Origin: Saprospiraceae bacterium
GTDB lineage: Bacteria; Bacteroidota; Bacteroidia; Chitinophagales; Saprospiraceae
Direction: 5' to 3'
Length of the DNA: 37,778 nt
NCBI GenBank assembly: GCA_016787345.1
Contig: JAEUUU010000012.1
Coordinates: 1 to 37,778, forward strand
Part shown: positions 1 through 8,200 of the stretch, piece by piece
Position numbering within the stretch: the first letter of the stretch is position 1
Layout of the letters: the number at the start of each line of letters is the position of its first letter
Translations under genes and position numbers: made by a program
The notes under the pieces: model-generated
The model's database searches: none
What the model was told of the DNA's origin: nothing
The model's input: only the letters and a program-made list of their open reading frames with translations

Positions 1-3000
1 TTGAACGTATCCGCCAATGCACAGCCTTTGGCATCCTCGATCAAGACGGCGTACTGCCCGGCGGCCAGCCCGCTGCGTTGGGCCCCGCTGGCCCCGTCGG
101 TCCAGTTCAGGTTGAAAGGCGCCGTGCCACCCGCCACCGAGAGGGAAATGCTGCCCGTTTGTTGTCCGCAGGTGTCGGCGCCGAGCGAAGCCAGCAGCGA
201 GAGGGGCGCCGGCGCTGTGATGCTGAATTGCCCGGTCGTGCTGCAACCATTGGCGTCGCTTAGCGTAAGCGCATACTGCCCGGCGGGCAAACCGGTCAGG
301 TTATTACCCATGGCGCCGTTCGACCAGGCGTAGGCGTAGGGCGGCGCACCGCCGGTGGCGGAGATGCTGATCGCGCCGTTCGCGGCGCCGTCGCAAGCCG
401 CATCGGTGATTTGAATATCGGCCAGTTCGGGCGCAAACAAAGCTGTTATGGTAAATGTATCGTTCAGCAAACAGCCCTGGGCATCCGTCATGCTCACCGC
501 ATAAGCTCCCGCCGACAGATTGTTTTGGATGGCCCCGGTTGATCCGTTTTCCCATTGAAAAACAAAGGGCGGTGTGCCACCGCTGCCCGACAATTCGATG
601 CTGCCGGTTTGACTGTTGCAACTGTCGGGTTGGAGGAGAGCTTGTAAAACAGGCTGTGCGGGCTCCCCGACGACGAATTGCTGCCCGGCGCTGCATCCAG
701 CCGCGTCGCTTAGCACCAGTTCGTAGGTTCCTGCGCCGAGGTTCGACAGGGAAGCGCCTGCAACGCCGTTCGACCAGGCATAATTTAACGGCGGAGTGCC
801 GCCCGTTGCAGCAACCGTGATGCTACCGCTGGCTGTGCCGAAACATGCCGCATCATTGACCAAAAAACCTGAAATAGCCGGCTCACCGGTCTGCGGCACC
901 TGAAATGTGTCCACCACAGGGCATCCTTCGGCAGCCGTTACGGTGACGATGTAGTCACCGGCCGCCAGTCCATCGTACACGGCGCCGACCGCCCCGCCTG
1001 CCCAGTTGAACGTATAAGGCGCCGTGCCGCCGGTGGCGCCGAGGGCGATACTGCCGCTGGTCACCGTGCATCCTGCGGGCGTTACGACGGCAACCGGCAC
1101 AGGCAATTCGGCAATGCTGACGCGGAGCGAATCGCTCACAAAACAATCGCCCAGCCTGCCTGTCGCCTGGATCAGGATGGCGGTGTCGGGGTAAAATGCC
1201 AAAGCCGGACAATCGACGCAGGGCAACCCGGCAGGCGACCATTTTACCTGATCGAAACCGCTGACGGACAACGAGAGCGCGTCGCCCGGACAAATCGTGC
1301 GGTCGGGACCCAGTTCGAGCGGCAGGCTCGTTTGCAGGCTGATTTTGACCGTATCGGTGTACAAATTGCCGCACACGTCCCAGGCGTCCAGCCAATACGT
1401 GCCTGGCCCGAAAGCCGTAAATGTGCTGTCGGTCGTGCCATTGGCCCAGCGGTAGCGGGCAAAGCCAGCTCCGCCAATCAGCACCACCACGCTGCTGCTG
1501 CAAAACACGCGGTCGGGGCCAAGGTCGAGCGCAGGGGGTGAAAAAGTGTACTGGATGGAAAAAAGGTTGTTGGTAAAATCGCATTCCGGCTGGTTTGTCA
1601 CCGGGAAATCGAGGCCCGGATCGAAAGGCGTGTCCTGCGAGCCGTCGTCGTTGAACATCGCCCAAAGGGTGCCGCCGGGCGGCAGCGGCACTTCCAGCAA
1701 CCACTCGGCGCAGGAATCAGCGGGCAGCGCGAAGGGCATTGTATAAGCGTTTCCGAAAGGCGCGGCACTGACCGCAACCGGATCGCCGGAATACCACTGC
1801 AGCGGGGCGCCCGCCGGCAAAACACCGCCGCCGGTGTTGCAAATTTGCAGGTAAACGAGCAGACTGTCGCCCCGACAGCGCAGCGAATCCACGGAAACGG
1901 CAGCATCGGGCACGCACACGTTGTCGCCCTGACACTGACAATCGGCATCGGCGCAATCGGGCTGGCCGTCGTAGTCGTCGTCGAAGCCGTTGCCGCAGAT
2001 TTCGATACAGGGCAACTCATTGTCGCAATAGGCCTGAAAAGGCAAAACCGCATCGGTCAGTACCAGGGGAAATGGCGCCACGGGGATATCGCTGTTCGTA
2101 ACCGGTCTGTTGACCGGCAAAAGTGCGACGGGTGGCACGATACCCGGCGTGGTTGCGGCATCGCTCAGGTCGCAATTGTCGGGCTGCCGGGGATCAAAAA
2201 GCAACAGGTAAAAAGCCGTGTCGTACACGAAATTGCTAACGCCGGCTACCCTGCCGTCGGGGGCTTCCGTCAGTCCCGTGATGCCGTGAAAAAGGTACGC
2301 CGGCCCGCCGCCGGTAAATCGCCGGGTCCAACGCGTAGAACCGTCGTCGTTGATCCGCATCAGGATGTGTTCGAGGTTCAGGTTCATGTTGAACAACCAG
2401 CCGTCGCCGGGGTAGTAGCGGACGTATTGCTGCACGAACTGCGGGGTTTCGAAGCTTTTTGTCCACAAAAGAGCGCCGCTTGCACTGAAATGCAACATCA
2501 CCAGCGCGTTCTCTTCGGGCGGCCCTATGAACTGATGGGTAGCCCAGATGGTAAAACTGCCGTCGGGGTGCTGGTTGCACCGGGTCAGGCCCAGGCCATT
2601 CAGGGCTGGATCGCCCACGAACACCATTTCCTTCATCTCGACAATCTGTTGTCCATCGGCTGAAAGGATAAAATAATGGGAGCCCACGACGGTCACGACG
2701 AGGTTGTTGCTGCCGTCGCTGGCGGGGCTGATATGGCTGGCGGTGATCGTGGTAAATGATTTTTGCCAAAGCAGGTTGCCGTCGCTGTCGAGCCGGAAGA
2801 GATACGCCGTGTAATTGAGGCCATGAATGAGCACCGCGATATCCCCGTTGGGCAACACCGCCAGGTGATCGAGGCCGATGTAGGCGGGGTGATCGCTGCC
2901 CGGCACGTCGAACGAACGGGCCCAGAGCACGGCGCCGTCGGGTGTAAATTTTGCGGTTACACAAAGATCGGCCGAAGAATAGGCGACCCAGTTTCCGTCG

Positions 3001-4736
3001 GGTGTTTCCAGAATTTTGTGAAAATACCGGTTGTCGGCTTTTTTGGCCCACTGGAGTTGCGCGGCTGAATTCCATTTTGCCAAAAGGCCGACATTGACGG
3101 TCGTGTTTTTAAAAGAACCTGCGCCAAAAATGTCGCCCGTTGTGTGAAACAAGGTTGAATTGATCGCCGCTTTTGGGTATCCAAATTCGCCCGAACGGTA
3201 ATGCCCCAGTTTGACCAGGCCGCCGCAAGGCCCTTCCACCTGCACGGCCACGGCCGCCTGATCGCTGCAGAAACCGTTGCCCGCCGTGAGCGCCACGGTG
3301 TACACGCCGGGTGTGTTGAATTGATAAACAAGGCTTTGCGTATTGCCGGCCGGTACGCCGTCGACCATCCATTGCCAGCTGAGGGCATTGACGGAATTGT
3401 CTGAAAAACTGACTGTTTCGCCCGGTAGTATCTGGGTCTGGCTCGCCGTCAGGGCCGCTTCGACGGGGCAGGTCACGACGTACGCCGCATCCAGTTCTTC
3501 CGTGCAATTGGCGTCGGCGTTCGAGGCGATCAATGCCACGTTGTACACACCCGGAGCGCCGAAGGTGTACGCGGGCGCGGGGGCATTGCTGATCAAAACG
3601 CCGTTGACGTACCATTCGTACTGCGTGGCGCCGGTTGTTGTGTTGACCAATTGCACTAGCTCGCCCGACAAGCCCGAGGGCGGATCGAGCGCGAATGCCG
3701 CACTGATTAGTTGCGTGCAGGGGTCCTGGCAGCCATCCGATTCCAGCAGGCTTTTTCGGGCAAATGCGAGCACGTCCTGCATGCGGTCGCGCTGGCCGGC
3801 AGTGAACCCTTTGTAACACAATAAGTTGGAGTAGTCCATAAAATTCCAGCTCAGGTCGTCCACGTCGCCCGAAAACGGATTGGGCGCCGGGGCATCGGCG
3901 TCAGTATTGCAGGAATTGAAAGGGCAAATGCTGTGCTGGGCCTGATCGGGCGGCGTGTCGCAGACGCGGTCGCCGTCGAGCAGGCAATCGCCGTTCGGGC
4001 AGCCGCCCTCGAAGGTGTGGTATAACCCGAGATAATGGCCCATTTCATGGATCAACACGGCATTGGCAGCCGGCTCAAACCCCAGGAATTCGGCCTCGCA
4101 CACCATACCGTCGAAAGGGCTGCCGTGCGAAAAAGGCAAGTAGGCATAGCCTGCGACGCCCGGCCCCTGCGAGGCGCTCGTAATCGAGGCCACCACCCAA
4201 ATATTGATGTAGCGCGTCGGGTCCCAGCGAATCAGGTCTTTGAGATCGAGATCCTGATACTCCATGACGATGTTGGTGAGCGGCGATTCGGTGCGGGTAA
4301 TCCCGCTGGTCGCCAAGCCTTCGGGCGTTCGTTTGGCCAGGCAAAATTGTATGCCCGTGGCTTCTCCTTCCTGGTTAAAATAACCGGTATGCGCAAATGC
4401 GTCGTTGAGGTGACCCAGCGCCGCCAGAATCTGCGCGTCGGAAATGTTTTCCGCGCCATTGTTGTGCACCACGTGGAATACAACGGGCAGCGTGACCGAC
4501 GGGTATTTGCCGCCGGCCGCCGTTTTTTCGGGGTCGGTTTTTTGCCGGTAAAAAAGGTCTTCCATGTCGGCCAGTTGCCGTGCCCACGCGGGGTTGGCCG
4601 AAAACAAGGCCTCTTGCGCGGCAGTCATGCCGCATGAGAAATGATTGTTTTTGGGGGTCGCGGCAGGCAATTCTGCCCATTTAATTTGTGCACTGGCGCC
4701 CAACGGGAGCAGGAGGAATACCAGAAAACGAAGCAT
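1..4736 (-). CDS. Secreted M43 (pappalysin-type) zinc metalloprotease with PKD, propeller-like and SprB repeats; 3' end outside the window
   Basis: The frame stays open from the ATG at 4736 to the window edge (about 1,578 codons), so the C-terminus is missing. Residues 1-17 look like a signal peptide ending in GASAQ. The zinc site HEMGHYLGLYH lies at about 230-240 and the Met-turn FMDYS at about 300, as expected for M43B. Two PKD-like Ig folds follow (about 350-500), then a region of repeated units of the form DGxxLWxK, and a Cys/Asp-rich calcium-type segment near 930. From about 1,210 at least five SprB-type repeats run to the edge, each with the pattern GGTxPYxxxWSNG..L.AGxYxVxVxDxxGC. It is closely similar in order and sequence to the next gene upstream (5286-10847), so the pair is a tandem duplication. 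A T9SS tail is expected beyond the edge but is not seen. The role is presumably cell-surface or extracellular protein degradation; the substrate is unknown. Confidence 0.9.
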   Translation of the reverse strand, partial: MLRFLVFLLLPLGASAQIKWAELPAATPKNNHFSCGMTAAQEALFSANPAWARQLADMEDLFYRQKTDPEKTAAGGKYPSVTLPVVFHVVHNNGAENISDAQILAALGHLNDAFAHTGYFNQEGEATGIQFCLAKRTPEGLATSGITRTESPLTNIVMEYQDLDLKDLIRWDPTRYINIWVVASITSASQGPGVAGYAYLPFSHGSPFDGMVCEAEFLGFEPAANAVLIHEMGHYLGLYHTFEGGCPNGDCLLDGDRVCDTPPDQAQHSICPFNSCNTDADAPAPNPFSGDVDDLSWNFMDYSNLLCYKGFTAGQRDRMQDVLAFARKSLLESDGCQDPCTQLISAAFALDPPSGLSGELVQLVNTTTGATQYEWYVNGVLISNAPAPAYTFGAPGVYNVALIASNADANCTEELDAAYVVTCPVEAALTASQTQILPGETVSFSDNSVNALSWQWMVDGVPAGNTQSLVYQFNTPGVYTVALTAGNGFCSDQAAVAVQVEGPCGGLVKLGHYRSGEFGYPKAAINSTLFHTTGDIFGAGSFKNTTVNVGLLAKWNSAAQLQWAKKADNRYFHKILETPDGNWVAYSSADLCVTAKFTPDGAVLWARSFDVPGSDHPAYIGLDHLAVLPNGDIAVLIHGLNYTAYLFRLDSDGNLLWQKSFTTITASHISPASDGSNNLVVTVVGSHYFILSADGQQIVEMKEMVFVGDPALNGLGLTRCNQHPDGSFTIWATHQFIGPPEENALVMLHFSASGALLWTKSFETPQFVQQYVRYYPGDGWLFNMNLNLEHILMRINDDGSTRWTRRFTGGGPAYLFHGITGLTEAPDGRVAGVSNFVYDTAFYLLLFDPRQPDNCDLSDAATTPGIVPPVALLPVNRPVTNSDIPVAPFPLVLTDAVLPFQAYCDNELPCIEICGNGFDDDYDGQPDCADADCQCQGDNVCVPDAAVSVDSLRCRGDSLLVYLQICNTGGGVLPAGAPLQWYSGDPVAVSAAPFGNAYTMPFALPADSCAEWLLEVPLPPGGTLWAMFNDDGSQDTPFDPGLDFPVTNQPECDFTNNLFSIQYTFSPPALDLGPDRVFCSSSVVVLIGGAGFARYRWANGTTDSTFTAFGPGTYWLDAWDVCGNLYTDTVKISLQTSLPLELGPDRTICPGDALSLSVSGFDQVKWSPAGLPCVDCPALAFYPDTAILIQATGRLGDCFVSDSLRVSIAELPVPVAVVTPAGCTVTSGSIALGATGGTAPYTFNWAGGAVGAVYDGLAAGDYIVTVTAAEGCPVVDTFQVPQTGEPAISGFLVNDAACFGTASGSITVAATGGTPPLNYAWSNGVAGASLSNLGAGTYELVLSDAAGCSAGQQFVVGEPAQPVLQALLQPDSCNSQTGSIELSGSGGTPPFVFQWENGSTGAIQNNLSAGAYAVSMTDAQGCLLNDTFTITALFAPELADIQITDAACDGAANGAISISATGGAPPYAYAWSNGAMGNNLTGLPAGQYALTLSDANGCSTTGQFSITAPAPLSLLASLGADTCGQQTGSISLSVAGGTAPFNLNWTDGASGAQRSGLAAGQYAVLIEDAKGCALADTF

Positions 4737-4831
4737 TATGTCGAGTTTGCAACAAGATGCCAGCGCAATATCAAATGCTGCCCCCGGCCGACATGCGCGT
4801 TTCTGAATTGGTAAAATATCGGTGTCATATC

Positions 4832-4879
4832 GGTGAATTGGTTATTTGGTGAATTGGTTATTTGGTGAATTGGTTATAA
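4832..4879. repeat. 16-bp tandem array, three copies
   Basis: GGTGAATTGGTTATTT occurs at 4832-4847 and again at 4848-4863. A third copy at 4864-4879 ends in AA instead of TT and runs into the left arm of the palindromic element. The same words recur in inverse orientation at 5240-5290 and at the second locus near 21880-22020. Confidence 0.9.
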
Positions 4880-4960
4880 AAGGGTTGCTGCTGCGCTGGG
4901 GTTGGGTATGCTTTTGCGGGTTAGTTACCAGCGCGGCGGCCATACGTGGCTACAAATGCG

Positions 4961-5036
4961 GGATTTCTCCGAAATCCTGTGTCATACCTTCTGAGGTATT
5001 AGACTGCACTCGCAATCTTCCCTGAAATGCGAGCAG
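4961..5036. other. Three consecutive small hairpins inside the expanded repeat element
   Basis: Three inverted repeats follow each other: GGATTTC/GAAATCC (4961-4967 and 4971-4977), ATACCT/AGGTAT (4984-4989 and 4994-4999), and CTGCACTCGCA/TGCGAGCAG (5004-5014 and 5028-5036, one bulge). This module is absent from the compact copy of the element. It may be a nested insertion or a structured RNA; the sequence does not decide. Confidence 0.6.
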
Positions 5037-5280
5037 TAATACCCCTTTTATAACCAATTCACCCAATAACCAATTCACCGCTCAATCACCCCATTTCAGC
5101 CCGCACCGGCTAAATCCCTGAAATGTGAGCAGTAATACCCCTTTTATAACCAATTCACCAAATAACCACTTCACCGCTCAATCACCCCATTTCAGCCCGC
5201 ACCGGCTAAATCCCTGAAATGGGAGCAGCAGCAACCCTTTTATAACCGATTCACCAAATAACCAATTCACCAATTCACCA
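5020..5280. repeat. 96-bp direct tandem repeat, two full copies and one partial
   Basis: Units start at 5020, 5116 and 5212 with CCCTGAAATG, an exact 96-bp period. Each unit contains a CCCTTTTATAACCAATTCAC segment (with A/G variants), i.e. a right arm of the palindromic element. The first two units also carry a shared CGCTCAATCACCCCATTTCA stretch. The third unit diverges after about 60 bases and ends near the stop codon of the M43 gene. Confidence 0.85.
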
Positions 5281-5285
5281 CTCAT

Positions 5286-8200
5286 TCACCGAACAATCAC
5301 CACCTCACCCTTTATCACCTGCCTGTCGCCGTTGGCAAAGCGCAGTTCGACGTGGTACACGTACACGCCGGCCGGCAGCTCGCGGCCGCGAAAACGGCCG
5401 TCCCAGCCCAGGGCGGGGTTGTTGGGCGGGAAGTTTCGGCGCTCGAACACCATAGCCCCCCAGCGGTCGAACACCTGGAGTAGTTCTATTTCCTGCAGTT
5501 CGGGGCCGCCATACACGGTGAAATTGGCGTTCTCCGCCGGCCCGCCGGGGCGAAATGCGTTGGGGCGGTACACTTGGCCGGCGCGTACGTCGATGCGCAA
5601 CTGGGCGGTTGCCGTACACCCTTCGGGAGTCGTGACCGTCAGGCGAATCAAAGTCGTGTCTTCCAGATCGAGGATTTGGAACAACTGGTTTTGCGCGGGA
5701 AATAATGGTGCGGGCTCCCATTCCAGTCCCGACAAAAGGGTGCCGGCCGGTTCAATTTCAGCCGTCAGACTAAGTATTTCGCCCGGTGAAACGGGATTGA
5801 CAGAAGCCGTCAGATCGAGTTGCAACAACGCCGGCTCGCCCACGACGACGGAATCCTGCGCCAGACACCCGGCGGCGTCGCGCACCCGGACGGTGTAGCC
5901 CCCCGGCGGCAAATCGACAAACAGCGGCTCCGGGCCAAACGCTTGCTGGTTGAGCGCAAATTCAAATGGCGCCGCGCCGCCGCTCACGCTGTCGACCCGT
6001 ACCACGCCATCGCTCCACCCGAAACAGGATACCGAATCGGCGCCGAGCCACACCCCTCCGATGCCTTCCGATACGCCGACCAGTATCGTGTCGGCTGCTG
6101 AACATCCGTTGATTTCATCAATTACCAGCAGGCGGTAGCGGCCCGGTACGTTGGTCGCCCAGACAGCGCCCGTGCCAACAGTGGTCCACAGCCCGCCCTG
6201 CTCCTGCGACCATTCCAGCTGAATATCCGGACCGGAAGAAGAACCGGTTCCGTCGAGCACGACGGCCGATTGATCGCAGGGTATTTGTACGGCCGCATTG
6301 GCAATAACGGCGAGGGGCGTCAGGGTATCGATTCCGACCAGCAGCGTTTGCACAGCCGTGCAACCGGAGGGATGGGTTGCGGTGACCGAATAAATACCCG
6401 CAAGATCGACTTGCTGAATGGCGCCCGAGAGCGCGACGCCGGAAGGTGTTTGCCACGTATAGGCGAAATTGCCGGGTGCGGCACTTGCCCCGACCACTGG
6501 CGTCGCGCAGGTAATCAGGCCACTTTCGAGACCGAACGACACGGGAATGTCCACAGCCGGTACAGCGTGTGTTTGCTGTAAGGTGCAACCGTTCGCGTCC
6601 GTCAGGGTAAGGGAATAGTCGCCCGCGGGCAAGTGATCGACGGCCGTACCGGTCGCACCATTGGACCACAACACCTGGTAAGGTGCAACGCCGCCCGAAC
6701 CTGTCAGGACAAGCGCGCCGGTTTGTTGTCCGCAGGTGTCTGCATCGTGCGCAACGCCGGCCGACAAGGGCGCCGGCTGCGTGATGTCATAATTTACCTG
6801 TAAAGTACAACCCGCAGCGTCGGTAAGCACGAGGGCATAAGGGCCTGCCGCGAGACCGGTCAGGACAAGCCCCCCGGCGCCGTTCGACCACGACGATTGA
6901 TAGGGCGGGGCGCCGCCTTCCACCTGAAGGGCAATCTGACCCGAATTTTCACCAAAACATGGAACAGGAATAATTTGAGCAGATAAAATCTGCGGCGGAC
7001 TGGTAGCGGCAACGGTAAAGGTATCCGCCGAGGTGCATCCATTGGCATCGCTCACCAACACGCCATAGTCGCCGGGCAGGAGTTGTTCCCGGACGGGACC
7101 TGTGCCGCCGTCCGACCAGTCGAAGTTGAAAGGCGGCGCGCCTTGCGACACGGCAATCTCGATACTTCCGGTTGGCGACGAACAACCCGCCGGCTCGACC
7201 TGGGCGCTCAGAAAGGGCGGCGCGGCAACAGTGACCCGCAGCGAATCGCTGACGAAACAATTGCCCGAGCGGCCCGTCACCCGCAGGGTCAGGGCGCTGT
7301 CGGGCGCGGCAATTACGTTTGGGCAATCGGGGCAGGAGAATTCGGAGAGCGGCGCCCAGTTTACCTCGTCGAAGCCCGCGACCGACAGTGCGATGGCGTC
7401 GCCGGGACAAATAATCCGGTCGGGACCCAGGTCGAGCGGGAGCGCAGTTTGCAGGTCGATATGCACGGTATCGGTGTACAAATTGCCGCATACGTCCCAG
7501 GCGTCGAGCCAATACACCCCGGGGCCGAAGGCGGTAAAGGAACTGTCGGCCGAACCATCGGCCCAGCGGTAGCGCGCAAAGCCGCCGCCGCCGCTGAGTA
7601 CGGTCACGCTGCTGTTGCAGAGCAGCAGGTCGGGGCCGAGATCGAGAGAAGGCGCAGAATAATTGACCTGAAAGGAAAACAGGTTGTTGGCGTAGCCGCA
7701 TTCGGCGAGGGTGGTTGCCGGGAAATCCTGATCGGGGGTAAAGGGTGTGGGCAGCGAGCCATTGTCGTTTAACACGCCGAAAATCAGCCCGTTGGGTGGC
7801 ACAGGCAGATCGAATGCGACATTCAGGCAGGTATTGGCGGCTATTTTTTCAGGTAAAAAATAAGGGCTGCCGTAGGCGGTTGCCACGCTGGCGACAGGGT
7901 CGCCCAGGTAAAACTGGACGGGCGTATTGACCGGTATTTCCGCGCCGGCCGAATTGCATACCCGCAGGTGTACGCGCAACATACCATTCTGGCAAACGAC
8001 CGAATCGAGCGTCGCCGTCGCGTCGGGTACGCACACGTTGTTGGGGCCGCACTGGCAATCGGGGTCGGCACAATCGGCCAGGCCGTCGTTGTCGTCGTCT
8101 TGCCCGTTGTCGCAAATTTCAGGGCAGCCGGCAGGCGCGGTGCATTTCGGCTCAAATTCAAGACTGAGGTCCTCAAACACCAGGTTGAAATCGCCGAACG

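Larger units (their letters stand above)
4832..5290. repeat. Palindromic intergenic element, expanded copy
   Basis: This stretch fills most of the 549-bp gap between the two giant protease genes and holds no plausible ORF. The outer arms, 4864-4894 and 5225-5255, are 31-bp inverted repeats that match at 30 of 31 positions (core TTGGTTATAAAAGGGTTGCT). The ends 4864-4920 and about 5205-5288 are nearly identical to the two halves of the compact copy at 21862-22020, which lies in the opposite orientation. The interior adds a module with three hairpins and two 96-bp tandem copies. The right end overlaps the TGA stop (5286-5288) of the upstream M43 gene. It could be a non-autonomous mobile element, a REP-like element or a transcription terminator; no transposase is nearby. 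Confidence 0.85.

Noticed and set aside
1-4736. Apparent fragmentation of the first protease into many short minus-strand frames
   Set aside because: The frame starting at 4736 reads protease and SprB-type sequence at both ends and at all points checked. The short frames are in the other two phases, so this is one intact gene cut only by the window edge.
4832-5290. CRISPR array
   Set aside because: The repeats are 16-bp head-to-tail units without spacers, 96-bp tandem units, and inverted arms. There is no regular repeat-spacer pattern and no cas gene.
4832-5290. Insertion sequence with transposase
   Set aside because: The inverted arms resemble terminal repeats, but no ORF of useful length lies between them and no clear target-site duplication was seen.
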